Source of the DNA: Stieleria mannarensis
GTDB lineage: Bacteria; Planctomycetota; Planctomycetia; Pirellulales; Pirellulaceae
Length of the DNA stretch: 56,171 bases
Assembly (NCBI RefSeq): GCF_014154935.1
Contig: NZ_JACEHH010000059.1
Coordinates: 1 to 56,171, forward strand
Reading direction: 5' to 3'
Both the position numbers and the translations under genes were made by a program. Shown piece after piece: positions 1 to 9,781 of this stretch. The notes beneath the pieces were generated by a model. The model saw nothing but the letters and a program-made list of their open reading frames with translations. It ran no database searches and was not told the DNA's origin. The first letter of the stretch is position 1. Each line of letters begins with the position of its first letter.

Positions 1-65
1 GTTAGCGAGCGGCCCGAGGGGTTCACCCCGCGTCCAGCGCCCCAAAAACGCCAAGTTAAGAATTA

Positions 66-86
66 ACCCTCCCTGGCAGGGAGGGT
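66..86 (-). terminator. Hairpin, possible terminator of the matrix-protein gene
   Basis: A perfect 9-bp stem (ACCCTCCCT with AGGGAGGGT) closes a 3-nt loop. Read on the minus strand it is followed by a T-rich tail (TTAATTCTT). It lies about 210 bp past the stop codon of the 2002-residue gene, which is far for a terminator, so it could also be one of the GGGAGGG hairpins scattered in planctomycete spacers. Confidence 0.4.
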
Positions 87-175
87 CGAGCCCAGCGCGG
101 GGAGGGTGATTCGTGGCGTTTGACTGAATCCGAGCCACAACAAACCCTCCCCGCGTCGTCGCTTACTCCTCCGCG

Positions 176-194
176 ACCCTCCCACTGGGAGGGT
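176..194. repeat. Second GGGAGGG hairpin
   Basis: An 8-bp perfect stem (ACCCTCCC with GGGAGGGT) has a 3-nt loop. It has the same core as the hairpin at 66-86, and a single unpaired half (AAACCCTCCCC) lies between them near 143. No T-run follows on either strand. Function is unknown. Confidence 0.4.
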
Positions 195-259
195 GAATTC
201 AATTGCTTGACGGCTTCATGCGTTAACTTGATGCCGATGGGATTCGGTGTCCAGCGCCC

Positions 260-285
260 GCCACTGGCTCACGCCACGTGCTGGC
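260..285 (-). repeat. 26-bp REP-like element, single copy
   Basis: This 26-mer (GCCACTGGCTCACG...GTGCTGGC) is the same element, in the same orientation, as the copy at 21300-21325, and it is related to those at 21393, 21959 and 23432. Bases 1-13 (GTTAGCGAGCGGC) look like the end of another copy in the opposite orientation, cut by the window edge. Confidence 0.55.
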
Positions 286-293
286 ACGCGACC

Positions 294-3200
294 TTACACC
301 GTTTCCATAAACCCGGCGTCGTCGGTGATCACGATCGTGTCCAGTGCGGAACCGGCTTCACGCACCGCGACCTTCAACGTGTGGGTTCCGGCATCCAGAT
401 CAAACTGAACCGCTTCTCCGTTCTCGGTGACGGTTTGCCAGGTCATTTCTCCGTTGGTCACCTGCATGTGCCATTTCACCCACGGCCCGTCATCGATCGC
501 GATCCAGAACGAATTGGACGCACCGTCATCGGCACTGACCAACGCGTGAATACTGAACACGCCGGCATGATCGACGGTGAAGTCATACGTCAATTCATCG
601 CCGACCGACGGCGAACTGTAGTGCGGCGTCCCGTTGGACGCGACCAGGAATTCATTCCCGTCGTCGTCGCACTCAACCATCCAGTCACCGCTACGGTCCA
701 TCTGCGTTGCATCGATCACGATCGTGTTGCTCGACAGCTTGCTGACCATCCACTTGTCCAACTTCACGCCGTCCTCACGAACCTTCAACTGCATCGTGTG
801 ATGCCCGGCGTCCAAGTAAAAACTGGTCGCATCCTGGTTCCAACCGTCCGTCACCGTTTGCCAATCGAAGGAACTGCCGGTGTCCATGTGCCACTGAACC
901 CACGGCAGGTCGTCGATCTTAATCCAAACCGAGTTGTCAGAACTGCGAGACGCCTTCACCAACCCGGACAATTCATAGTTGGCGGTGTGATCGACCGAGA
1001 ACTGATACATCACCTTCTTGTGCGACGGCGGCGTGTTGTAATGTGATCCCGTACCGTTGGGAGCCTTGATGTACTTGCCGCCGGAGGCGTAACTGGAGCT
1101 GTAGACCTTCCACGGATGATCAATCCACTCGTAATCCTCCGCTTCAAACATCTTGTCGACCGCCGCTTCATACATCCCGGCATCGATCGTGTTGTCGCAC
1201 TCGTGATCGTCCAAATGGATCAAGTCCGTCTTGCCGCTGGCGTCGGCATTGCTGCCGCTGTCGGCATCATGGCCTTGATACTGCGGCGAGAACACGAAGT
1301 CTTGTGGTGCGATGAACTGAACGTAGTAGTCGCCGCTTTCCAAGTCTGTGAATGAATACACCCCGTGGTTGTCCGTCGTCGTCGTCGCCACAACGTTGTG
1401 GGCCGAATCCAACAACTTAACGGTCACGCCCGGGATTCCCGGTTCGTTGTGGTCCTGCTTACCGTCACGGTCCAAGTCGTTCCAGACGTAGTTGCCGATC
1501 TTGCCCGATGGCGCGGCAACGGGATTCTTGTAGTGGCTGGGGTCGGAATCCGCAACGGTATCGGCGACCACCGATCCCACGTTTGCATAGACACCTGCGG
1601 CGAGGTGTTGGAATTTCACCTTGCGAATCTTGAACCGATCTTCCGGCGTGGTATCGGCCGTCGATGCGGCCAGCACCAGTACGTTTCCAGAGACCTCATT
1701 GCCGTTGAAGTCAGCCCAGCGCGAATAAGAACTGGTCGTGTTGCTGACCTCATTCAGCGCTAGTCCGTTCAGCAGAGCGTCGCTGAGTGTTTGATGGCTT
1801 CCGAACGCACCGGGGATCGTTCCGATCCAAATCGACAAGTCGCTGTCGTTGACAACGCTGTCCAAAAATGCCTGGTCGACGACGACGTTTTCGGAAAATT
1901 CGAACAATACAAAATTGTCGCGACCGACGTTGTCCACGCGGTGCGTGCCACCGCCGCCGTCACCTTCGCCGGAATCTGTCACTCCCAAGCCGCCGGAGAA
2001 AATCCCCAAGAAGGCTTCGGCCCAGATGCCGTTCGAATCTCGGCTAAACGCACTCGCGTTCACGGAGACTCCATCGGTCGTGAAGGTGCGGATGTTGCCA
2101 TTGGCCCCGTCCAGACCGCTGCTGCCGTTGAAGTAGAACGTGCTGGTCGCCCCCGTCGTCGTCAACGATTCCGCCGTCGTGCTGTAGCTGTACGTCCAAA
2201 CTTCACCGGGCGACAGCAACCCATCGTTGCCGGCGTCTGATCCGTCAAAGAGCGGTGTGAAGTCATCGCTGGTGTTGTTCGGTGTCCCGTTGTCATCGGT
2301 CACCACGACTTCTGCAAACGTAAACGTCGTTTCGCCGGTGTTGGTGACCGTGTAGGTCCAGGTCACCGGAGCACCGGGAGCAATCTGAACCGCTTCGGCC
2401 GGTGTATCGGCATCGACGCCGTTGGTCGATTTTTCGATGTCGATGTTCGGAATCCCTGGTGGTTGGGGCGCCGGGTTGGTGTAGTGACTGGGGTCGGAAT
2501 CCGACGCCACGCCGATGTCCACCGAGGCGATGTTGCCGTAAATCCCATCGACCACGTGCTGGAATTTGACCTTGCGGATCTTGAACGCATCTTCGGGCGT
2601 GGTATCCGAGGTCGATGCAGCCAATACCAGGACGTTTCCGACGATTTGATCGCCGTTGAAATCAGCCCAGCGCGAATACGAACTGGTCGTGTCGTTGTCT
2701 TCGTTTGCCAGTCCGCTCAGCAAACCGTCCGAAAGCGTTTGATGGCTTCCGTAGGCGCCCGGGATGCTGCCGATCCAAATCGACAGGTCGCTGTCACTGA
2801 CCACGCTGTCCAGATAAGCCTTGTCGACAACGATGTCTTCGGAGAATTCGAACAACACATAGTTGTCGCGGCCGATGTTGTCGACGCGGTGTTTGCCGCT
2901 TCCGCCGTCACCTTCGCCGGAGTCGGTCACACCCAGACCGCCAGAGAAGATACCCAGGAAGGCTTCGTCCCAGTTGCCGTTGGAGTCCCGGCTGAAGGCA
3001 CTGGCGTTGACCGAAACACCGTCGGCGGTGAAGCTGCGGATGTTGCCGCTGGTGCCACTCAACGAACTGCTGCCGTTGAAGTAGAACGTGCTGGTCGCCC
3101 CGGTACCGGTCAGCGTTTGAGCGGTGGAACTCGCGGTGTATTCCCAATCTTCGCCGGGCGAAAGAACCCCGTCGTTCCCGTCATCGGGGCCCACGAAGGT

Positions 3201-6200
3201 CGGAGTGAAGTCATCGCTGGTGTCACCCGGCGTGCCATTGTCGTCGGTGACAATCACATCGGCCGCGGCGATCGGAGTGTCGCCGGTGTTGGTGACGATG
3301 TACGTCCAAGTGACCGGAGCCCCCGGTGCAATTTCGACTGCTTCGCCGGGCGTGTCGGCTTGCACGCCGTTGGTCAGTTTTTCGATGTCGATGTCGGGAG
3401 TGCCGATCACGACATAGTTGGCCGGGTCGTCGTCGGTGACATCGTCAAGTCCTTCAACGATGGGCGTTCCGACCACATCAGCGGTGTTGGTGAACTGGCC
3501 GGCCGAGGTGGCGGTGATTGTGGCGGTGTACAACCAAGTTTCGCCGACTTGCAGAATACCGTCGCCGTCATCGCCGCTAACGTAGACCGGATTGAAGGGT
3601 GTTCCACCGGCGTTGTCATCGGTCACGATGACGTCCTTCAAGTCGACTTCGCCGGGGTTGGTCACTTCATAGTTGAACGTCACCTGATCACCGACGTTGA
3701 AACTCGGGCCGGGACCGGTGTCGGCATCCAGGCACTCGACCATCTCGTTCGGATTGGTAAATTTCAAATCGGTGATCGCACCGCTGCTGGGGAACGTAAC
3801 GACCAACGACGTGACTTCGTCGACATCGATCAGGATTCGCTGGAAACTGTTGTTCCCAAGTGCCGCGATGTTGAAGGATTGCTGACCCGAATTCGTCATC
3901 ATCGTGACGACCGTGCCGCCACTCTCATCCGAATCGATGTCCAACAATCCGATGTGATCGATGCGAACTGCGGTGTCAAAGGTAAACGTGACCGTCCCGC
4001 CATGAGCCTCATCGTCGGGGTCATTGGAGTCACCGTCTTCGGAGATGATCAAGACATTGCCCAGGGCGACACTGTTTTCCCCGGTCGCACCACTTCGGCC
4101 GCCATAGCCGACACCCGGACCAGCGAAGTCTTGGTTGGGCGTGCCAAGGTCATGGTCACCACCGGTCGGCGTGGAACTATCAAAGATCATCGCGACGTCT
4201 GGGGCACCAGAGCGAGCATTGTCCGCGGAGATCGTGACCCCCAAAGAGGCATACTGGTTGTCGATCACGGTCCCTTTGGCGTACCCATCAAAGTCGATCA
4301 CGTGCATTTCACCGCTACCGGCGACCACGTGCTCGACACATTTTTCGATATCAATTTCCGCCTCAGCACCAACGATGTAGTTCGCGGGATCGTTGTCGGT
4401 CACATCATCGGCAATCGGGGCACCGTTCTCATCGACCGGCGTTCCCACCACGGTGCCGATGTTCGTGAATTGGCCGATGGCGGTCGCGGTGATCTGAGCC
4501 TGGTACAGCCACGTTTCGCCCGGATCGAGTCGACCGTCCTGGTCATCATCGCCGACGTTGAAGAGGTTGCCGAATCCGTCGTCTTCTTCGACGGGATCGG
4601 GATTGAAATCGTCAGCCGTCGCAGTCGGCGTCGTGCCCGGAGTCGCGTTGTCATCGGTGACGACCACGGGGCTCAGTTCAACATCACCGGGGTTGGTGAC
4701 GAAGTAGGTGAACACCAGCGTGTCGCCCAACTGAGCCGTGGGACCGGGCGGCGTGTCCGCGTCGACGCCGAAGTCGTTCAAGTCCGTGTTCGGGACGTCC
4801 GCGGGTGTGCTCAGATCAGCGCCCAGTTCGTTTTGAACCGCGAACAGGTTCTTCGTTTCTTCGACCAGCGCCGGGTTGCCCGAGGTATAGGCGGCTTGCG
4901 TCAGCGCGATCACTTCGGCTTGGGTGTACGCGTAGTCGACGTTGGGATTGGCGGCGTTCAGCAGTGCCGCGGTCGCGTGGCGTCCGAGGGCATTGAACCC
5001 GCCGCCGCCGCGGCCGAGGGCATCCAGCAACGTCAAACCGGCCGCGTCGCTGACGCCAAAGACCGAGTTATACGAGTCTAGGGGAGAGAACCCTGTGTCC
5101 GGCCAACCCTTCAGCGGCGCCGGTCCAAATTCCGAGTGCGTCTTCCAAAACCCCGGCGTCAGCCCCTCACCGCCGGTGGTCTGATCCGCGACGACCTTGA
5201 CAAATTTCTCGATATCAATCGCCGGATTCAAAGGCGGAGGAGGAATAAAGATCCCGGCGTCCCAGGTCAGGTCATCCACCAAGCCCAGATTGATGACCTC
5301 GGTCAGCCCCGTCGATTGATCGGCGTCGCTGTCGACTTCATCGTTGGTTCCTTGATTCTGGCTTGTCAGCACGTACCCCGCGGGCAACGTCGAGGTCACA
5401 AACTCGACGAAGTAATCACCCGGTTGCAGGTTTTCAAACAGGTAGAACCCGTTGACGTCGGTGACGTCGGTCGCGATCACCGGTCCATCCGACCCGTCCG
5501 TTTCCGGAATCCCATCGCCATCGCCGTCGCGATAAAGATTCACCGTGACATTCTCGACGCCGGGTTCACCGCCATCCTGAATCCCGTCCAGGTCGTTGTC
5601 GTACCAAACGTAGTCGCCGAGGTTCACCAGAAGCGGTTCAATGGGGCCTACCGTCGGTTTATTCCCGCCTGAGAAATCCTGTGTGAAAACACCCGAAAAC
5701 GAGGAGTCCTCGCTGTTGATTTGCACCCCGATGTCCAGTCCATCGAAGAACACTGGGCGAGGATCGCCCGACGGGTTGAGCGTTCCTGGCTGAGTAAGCT
5801 CGCCGCCGGTAACGATAAAGCGAAAATCAAAGTCAGCATCGGAACCCGCGTCCAGGAAGCCAAACTGAGATATTTCACCGGTCAGTAGCACCCCCGTGAC
5901 ATCGGGGGTGCCGTTAAAATCAAGGTCGATCTCGCCCGTGACAATAAAGTCATCCCCCGGGACCCCACCGACCAAACTGCCCGTTTGCGGATCAATTTCT
6001 ATGGCAAGCTCGATTGTTGGATTGCCACCGACGAAGACAGGGAAAAATCCCGGAGATTGTTGGAACGTAATCGGTGGGGCCGCCGAAGCTGAAAGGACTC
6101 CAGACTGTGCGTCATATTGAGTTGTTCCATTAGAGCTTCCCGAAAACGATGGAAAGTCGGGAGTGATTCCCAACAGCGCCAATACTCGCCGATCCTCCAG

Positions 6201-6302
6201 TGATTGGACCAACAGCTTGCGTTTCGCCGTTCGCTTCCCGCGTTGTCGTTTCGGAGACTCGTGACGTTTCTTGGAGCGGAATGCAAATGGGTTTGAAATC
6301 AT
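294..6302 (-). CDS. Giant secreted SdrD B-like/DUF11 matrix protein
   Basis: This is a 2002-residue secreted modular protein, probably part of the extracellular matrix or an adhesin. The basic N-terminus carries SLEDRRVLA near residue 35, a planctomycete-type secretion signature. An SdrD B-like fold (LGDYVWYDNDLDGIQDGGEPG begins near 228) is followed by several DUF11-type modules that start with DIEK and contain VTNPG and VTDDN motifs. One of these carries a GFWKTH segment and another is split by an inserted lectin-like domain. Two near-identical 310-residue modules follow, then a second SdrD-like domain near 1600-1710. Two carbohydrate-binding-like domains (EAEDYEW near 1720 and IDATQMDRSGDW near 1875) end the protein. 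Acidic DxDxDG loops suggest calcium binding. No dockerin, sortase or PEP-CTERM signal is visible. No clear Shine-Dalgarno precedes the ATG. The long frames on the opposite strand are shadows. Confidence 0.93.
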   Translation of the reverse strand: MISNPFAFRSKKRHESPKRQRGKRTAKRKLLVQSLEDRRVLALLGITPDFPSFSGSSNGTTQYDAQSGVLSASAAPPITFQQSPGFFPVFVGGNPTIELAIEIDPQTGSLVGGVPGDDFIVTGEIDLDFNGTPDVTGVLLTGEISQFGFLDAGSDADFDFRFIVTGGELTQPGTLNPSGDPRPVFFDGLDIGVQINSEDSSFSGVFTQDFSGGNKPTVGPIEPLLVNLGDYVWYDNDLDGIQDGGEPGVENVTVNLYRDGDGDGIPETDGSDGPVIATDVTDVNGFYLFENLQPGDYFVEFVTSTLPAGYVLTSQNQGTNDEVDSDADQSTGLTEVINLGLVDDLTWDAGIFIPPPPLNPAIDIEKFVKVVADQTTGGEGLTPGFWKTHSEFGPAPLKGWPDTGFSPLDSYNSVFGVSDAAGLTLLDALGRGGGGFNALGRHATAALLNAANPNVDYAYTQAEVIALTQAAYTSGNPALVEETKNLFAVQNELGADLSTPADVPNTDLNDFGVDADTPPGPTAQLGDTLVFTYFVTNPGDVELSPVVVTDDNATPGTTPTATADDFNPDPVEEDDGFGNLFNVGDDDQDGRLDPGETWLYQAQITATAIGQFTNIGTVVGTPVDENGAPIADDVTDNDPANYIVGAEAEIDIEKCVEHVVAGSGEMHVIDFDGYAKGTVIDNQYASLGVTISADNARSGAPDVAMIFDSSTPTGGDHDLGTPNQDFAGPGVGYGGRSGATGENSVALGNVLIISEDGDSNDPDDEAHGGTVTFTFDTAVRIDHIGLLDIDSDESGGTVVTMMTNSGQQSFNIAALGNNSFQRILIDVDEVTSLVVTFPSSGAITDLKFTNPNEMVECLDADTGPGPSFNVGDQVTFNYEVTNPGEVDLKDVIVTDDNAGGTPFNPVYVSGDDGDGILQVGETWLYTATITATSAGQFTNTADVVGTPIVEGLDDVTDDDPANYVVIGTPDIDIEKLTNGVQADTPGEAVEIAPGAPVTWTYIVTNTGDTPIAAADVIVTDDNGTPGDTSDDFTPTFVGPDDGNDGVLSPGEDWEYTASSTAQTLTGTGATSTFYFNGSSSLSGTSGNIRSFTADGVSVNASAFSRDSNGNWDEAFLGIFSGGLGVTDSGEGDGGSGKHRVDNIGRDNYVLFEFSEDIVVDKAYLDSVVSDSDLSIWIGSIPGAYGSHQTLSDGLLSGLANEDNDTTSSYSRWADFNGDQIVGNVLVLAASTSDTTPEDAFKIRKVKFQHVVDGIYGNIASVDIGVASDSDPSHYTNPAPQPPGIPNIDIEKSTNGVDADTPAEAVQIAPGAPVTWTYTVTNTGETTFTFAEVVVTDDNGTPNNTSDDFTPLFDGSDAGNDGLLSPGEVWTYSYSTTAESLTTTGATSTFYFNGSSGLDGANGNIRTFTTDGVSVNASAFSRDSNGIWAEAFLGIFSGGLGVTDSGEGDGGGGTHRVDNVGRDNFVLFEFSENVVVDQAFLDSVVNDSDLSIWIGTIPGAFGSHQTLSDALLNGLALNEVSNTTSSYSRWADFNGNEVSGNVLVLAASTADTTPEDRFKIRKVKFQHLAAGVYANVGSVVADTVADSDPSHYKNPVAAPSGKIGNYVWNDLDRDGKQDHNEPGIPGVTVKLLDSAHNVVATTTTDNHGVYSFTDLESGDYYVQFIAPQDFVFSPQYQGHDADSGSNADASGKTDLIHLDDHECDNTIDAGMYEAAVDKMFEAEDYEWIDHPWKVYSSSYASGGKYIKAPNGTGSHYNTPPSHKKVMYQFSVDHTANYELSGLVKASRSSDNSVWIKIDDLPWVQWHMDTGSSFDWQTVTDGWNQDATSFYLDAGHHTMQLKVREDGVKLDKWMVSKLSSNTIVIDATQMDRSGDWMVECDDDGNEFLVASNGTPHYSSPSVGDELTYDFTVDHAGVFSIHALVSADDGASNSFWIAIDDGPWVKWHMQVTNGEMTWQTVTENGEAVQFDLDAGTHTLKVAVREAGSALDTIVITDDAGFMETV
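1520..3400 (-). repeat. Tandem 0.93-kb duplication within the matrix-protein gene
   Basis: Two adjacent units, about 2470-3400 and 1520-2452, encode almost the same module. Each starts with a DIEK...TNGV DUF11 segment, continues through TSTFYFNGSS and SRDSNG, and ends at SDPSHY. Most differences are scattered substitutions, plus small length changes such as NEVSN against EDN. This is a recent in-frame duplication that could change in copy number by recombination. Confidence 0.85.
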
Positions 6303-7201
6303 TGGAGCAATTACTTAGCGGGGTGGACTCAATGCGTTCAAGAATCGTGATAGCGATCGAGCATAATCCCAATCTGTAGATTGACGAGATTGGCGGCAAA
6401 AACACGCAAAAAGAACGGGAGTCCCCGTCGATTGTTCCGGTGGCGGAAGTCCCTTAATTAGAAAAATGCAGGAAAAACCATATTGCTAAACTCAGCTACA
6501 ACACAAATCGCAAGGGGAATGCTGATTTATAATAAGAACGCATGACCGCAAGTCTGGGCAACGTACCGACCAAACGCAGAGACCTGTGTTCCTCCCAAGC
6601 CCCGTTCACAACGTGGCCCTTGATGTGATTTGGCGGCAGGCCGCCATGACTTCGAGACGGCAAAGAATCGTCAGGTCGGCAGTCGCCCGCCCAAACTGAA
6701 CTGTGGGATCACGACTGGTTGCTGTTGTGAGATCGCGAAAGAAACGATCTAGGGGCGGCGGCGTCTCCTCACTGCCGCTCGATAACCCCGATTGTCGATC
6801 TTAAATCTGACAGAACGCTAACAGCTGTTGTCGATTAAACCATCTTGGCGAACGATGCCCATCACCTCAAATGCCTTCAGTTCGCTCCGGACAAACAAAT
6901 CGCCACAGAGTCTGTCGCCCGATCTAAGCGGCTGCAGCAGGAAGCGTGAAAACTGATGAAGCCACCGCATTCGTAACGCTCTAGGCGATGGTTTACCAAC
7001 CGCCTACAAAACTGCATTGCCCAGCGACGAACCTTCTCAGCAGAGCGCATCAAAGACGCGTCCACCGAACGACCAGATTTTCAGATCGTCAACCACTACT
7101 AGTGAAGAAATCACGCCCGCTGAAGTCGGGTGCACCATCAACTATTGCAACCGTGCCGCGACCGCAGATTAGCTCTTATAGAAACGTCTCGTATGTGAGC
7201 G
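6303..7201. other. Intergenic region with no recognised gene
   Basis: About 900 bp separate the matrix-protein gene from the PEP-CTERM gene, both on the minus strand. Short frames here (for example 6877-7065 minus and 6988-7257 plus) show no recognisable protein motif. An AT-rich patch near 6455-6540 contains TATAAT (6528-6533) without a convincing -35 element. Nothing else could be supported. Confidence 0.5.
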
Positions 7202-7975
7202 TTAAATCGCCGACGCCTGCAATCGATCCGCTCGTTTTCGGCCGCTGCGACGTGTAAGTCCGATCCCACCCAACCCAACCAACCAAACGGCCATTGCACC
7301 GGGTTCGGGCACTGGGCGACCGATGTCCGCCGTTCCCAGGTTGGTGTTCAGGTAGGACGCCGTAAACGAGAAGTCGCGTCCGGTCTCCAGGCTGCCGATT
7401 TTGATCAGTACGTCGGAATTAAGAACCCCGTCATCAAAGTACTGACCTGAATCCGCTGTGGCGGCGAAGTACAATCGCCCATTGCTCGTGTACATCGAAG
7501 AATCGAGATCGGTAATCGTGCCCGCGAGAAGCGGGATGTTCGGCGAGCTCGCGTCTTCAGCACCACGTACCAGAAACGTTCCTGTCCCGATCAAGTTACC
7601 CGAGTCATCAATCGTGGCCTGCAAAGTGAATTGTCCAGGGGTACTGTTCAACACCGGCATGGATGACCAGTTCATCCCGTAAACCAAATCATTAACACCA
7701 TTATAGGCCCCCAGAACAATCGGCGAAGTTGAGCCGTCCGTCTCTCGAAAGGAAATCGCAGTCCCTTTGGCAGAAAAAAGCCCGCTGGAACCAGTGAAGC
7801 TATACTCCGCGAAGTCAAGCGTGATGTCCGGGGCAGGTGCCGGCAACAATTGTCGCTGAACAATCCCCGCCACTGCAGGACGTGTCGCCAATGTGATGGT
7901 CAGCACCACGATGAGTGCGACGGCAATTCGCTGCAACTGTCTTGCTGCTGATAGATTCACCTTACTGTCTTCCAT
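7202..7975 (-). CDS. PEP-CTERM sorting-domain protein
   Basis: This is a small exported protein, probably cut and anchored by an exosortase. From the ATG at 7975 it has 257 residues. A basic N-terminus and hydrophobic segment (about 16-31) end in AVA, a good signal-peptidase site. The C-terminus has VPEP (222-225), a hydrophobic stretch and an RRSGRKR basic tail, the classic tripartite PEP-CTERM signal, followed by a few extra residues. The middle (FTGSSGLFSAKGTAISF, LLAGTITDL) resembles small beta-rich PEP-CTERM proteins of unknown function. The start is chosen because GGAAGG lies 7 nt upstream; the frame stays open to 8080. The exosortase gene lies 2.4 kb away and diverges from it. Confidence 0.88.
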   Translation of the reverse strand: MEDSKVNLSAARQLQRIAVALIVVLTITLATRPAVAGIVQRQLLPAPAPDITLDFAEYSFTGSSGLFSAKGTAISFRETDGSTSPIVLGAYNGVNDLVYGMNWSSMPVLNSTPGQFTLQATIDDSGNLIGTGTFLVRGAEDASSPNIPLLAGTITDLDSSMYTSNGRLYFAATADSGQYFDDGVLNSDVLIKIGSLETGRDFSFTASYLNTNLGTADIGRPVPEPGAMAVWLVGLGGIGLTRRSGRKRADRLQASAI

Positions 7976-8608
7976 CTTCAAACCTTCCGATCGCCCGCTT
8001 TTGGTCGTGTACACACCGAGCTTGTCCGTAGGTGGCGAGTCTAAACCAATCACGCGGCATTGCAAGTAGCATTTGTCCACTCTTCGTGTGGCACTAGTGA
8101 GTGCCTATCGGACAACTTCGGACCCCACCGACAGGACGATTGGATCTCCCAAATCCCAAATTGTGCGAAACGCTTAATCCCTCCAGCCTAACCTCGACCG
8201 AGTGGTCGTGGTACTCTTTTATTCGCAGCAAATGCTTAAGTATTCTGGTATATCCTCACCTTAAGTCGTCGGGAGGCACCGAGAATGTAATCGATTCGAC
8301 GACGACGCCGATCCCTCCTACGATAAGCAGTCCCCTGTCTTCAGCGGCAAATAGGACGCTACTGGATTGCTTCGATCAAGTCCTGCATCCCGAAATTACT
8401 CACCGAAGACAGGCCCGTAGCGGCCTATCGAATCAAATAGCTGTTGATGAATAAACGGGACAGTACTAGCCCGAATCGCAAGCGAGTGAATGTGCGGCGC
8501 CGCTTGATCGCGCCGCAGATTCATCGTCAATGGGCCAGTAAAACAGCGGTGCTGCAAATGCTCGCGTGCTTCGTCCGAAGGAGCCGATGAGGGCAATCCC
8601 GACCGCTC
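7976..8608. other. Intergenic region between PEP-CTERM and FHA-like genes
   Basis: About 630 bp without a convincing gene. A 117-codon plus-strand frame at 8101-8454 shows no domain and is rich in Ser, Thr and Pro. The stretch near 8215-8265 is AT-rich and could hold the promoter of the minus-strand PEP-CTERM gene, but I could not assign -35 and -10 boxes. Confidence 0.45.
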
Positions 8609-9781
8609 TCACGGACCGTAAATCGCTCGAACCATCGGCAGCATACCCCAAATCAGAATCGCTGATACACCGACGACGGCAAGCACGACCAACCCGGAAA
8701 TCCCGGCGATTTTCATGAGTCGACGCCGAAATGACTTGCGAGCATTGGTCTCCAGTAAGCGGGCGGTCAACTCCATGGTGATGCTTTCAGCTTCGTCATG
8801 GGACGTCGATTCAACCACCGCAATGCGACGCGCATCGCTCGATGACGCTGCAGCGGACGCCTCCGCCGTCCCCGGATTTCCCACAGAGTTGGCTGACAGA
8901 CCCCCTCCACCGTGAGCCGTAGGGGACGCTGTCGTGGCGTCTTTTCCGTCCGGCCCGGCAGATTTCACCAATCTCTCGGTGTCCAACGGCTCCGCTCCCT
9001 CGACCCACAGGTGAATGCCCCCTATCACCACCGATCGGTCCCCTGGACGAATCCGCCGAATCAGCGAACCGTTCGATCCAAGCCGTTCCGGGTGCAGTTC
9101 GATCAGCCACACGTCCTGGTCGAAGCAGACAATCCCGTGGTCGCAGCGCTCGAGGTCGGCGTTGTGAAGTCGGATCAAACTGGGATGATCCTCACCCATG
9201 ATCGAGACATTGCGGCTGAGTGACTTTCTCCGCGGACCTCGGCCCCAATCCAGAATCAACGAAGCGGCTGGCAGGGCGTCCGAAGAGGCGTCCCCATCGC
9301 CGGTTTCAGCACCGAAAATTCCCCCGCCCCCAACGAAACGCCGGTGATCACCGGGTTCCTGGGTGACGTCAGCGCTGTCGTCGTCCAAATCAGATTCCTG
9401 GCTAAATCCGATCTCGTCGTGATCGTCCTTGAAGTAGAACTGGATCCGCGCTTTCCCAACCATCAGGACATGATTTTTGCTGACACGCCCCCAAATCGGA
9501 AATGCCAGCGGGCAGGTCGGCCAGACCTCGATCCGATCTCCACACGCAACCACCAAATAGACGACTGGCGGCAGCTTGGAATCGCCGATCTGCACATCAC
9601 AGTTCGGGTCGGATCCGACGAGCGCGAACGGCTGCTTCAGATCAATCCACGACTCCTCGCCGTGTTTGCGGATCCGCGCCCCCCATCGCTTGGCAGCCCA
9701 AAGCCTCATGTTTTCGGAACTCTTCGTCAATGTTGGTACGGAGGTCGTTGCAATCAGCTCATTGGCAGTGTTCGGTACCAT
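8609..9781 (-). CDS. Membrane-anchored FHA-like protein
   Basis: This 390-residue protein has two FHA-like beta modules. The first is near residues 50-125 (FALVGSDPNCDVQI, then a Val-rich strand). The second is near 185-275 (SIMGEDHPSLIRLHNADLERCDHGIV, then GDRSVVIGGIHLWV). An Ala/Ser/Gly-rich linker follows. A C-terminal transmembrane segment (GISGLVVLAVVGVSAILIWG, about 362-381) would leave the FHA part in the cytoplasm. The usual GR and SxxH phosphothreonine-binding residues are not obvious in the first module, so phosphopeptide binding is uncertain. An alternative ATG at 9709 would drop 24 residues; GGAGAAG 10 nt before 9781 favours the longer form. It diverges from the exosortase operon. 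Confidence 0.8.
   Translation of the reverse strand: MVPNTANELIATTSVPTLTKSSENMRLWAAKRWGARIRKHGEESWIDLKQPFALVGSDPNCDVQIGDSKLPPVVYLVVACGDRIEVWPTCPLAFPIWGRVSKNHVLMVGKARIQFYFKDDHDEIGFSQESDLDDDSADVTQEPGDHRRFVGGGGIFGAETGDGDASSDALPAASLILDWGRGPRRKSLSRNVSIMGEDHPSLIRLHNADLERCDHGIVCFDQDVWLIELHPERLGSNGSLIRRIRPGDRSVVIGGIHLWVEGAEPLDTERLVKSAGPDGKDATTASPTAHGGGGLSANSVGNPGTAEASAAASSSDARRIAVVESTSHDEAESITMELTARLLETNARKSFRRRLMKIAGISGLVVLAVVGVSAILIWGMLPMVRAIYGP

Noticed and set aside
2463..5081. An 872-codon open frame on the plus strand inside the matrix-protein gene
   Set aside because: It is the mirror of a repeat-rich, GC-biased coding sequence. It is Val/Gly/Asp/Arg-rich with no domain, while the minus-strand frame has clear SdrD and DUF11 modules.
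6877..7257. Transposase remnant in the 6.3-7.2 kb spacer
   Set aside because: The short Arg/Cys-rich frames looked vaguely like mobile-element debris, but no catalytic motif, terminal inverted repeat or target duplication could be found.
8087..8110. Sigma-54-type promoter (TGGCAC followed by TGCC)
   Set aside because: GG to GC spacing is 11 rather than 10 and the TTGC box is not present. The orientation also does not fit a gene.
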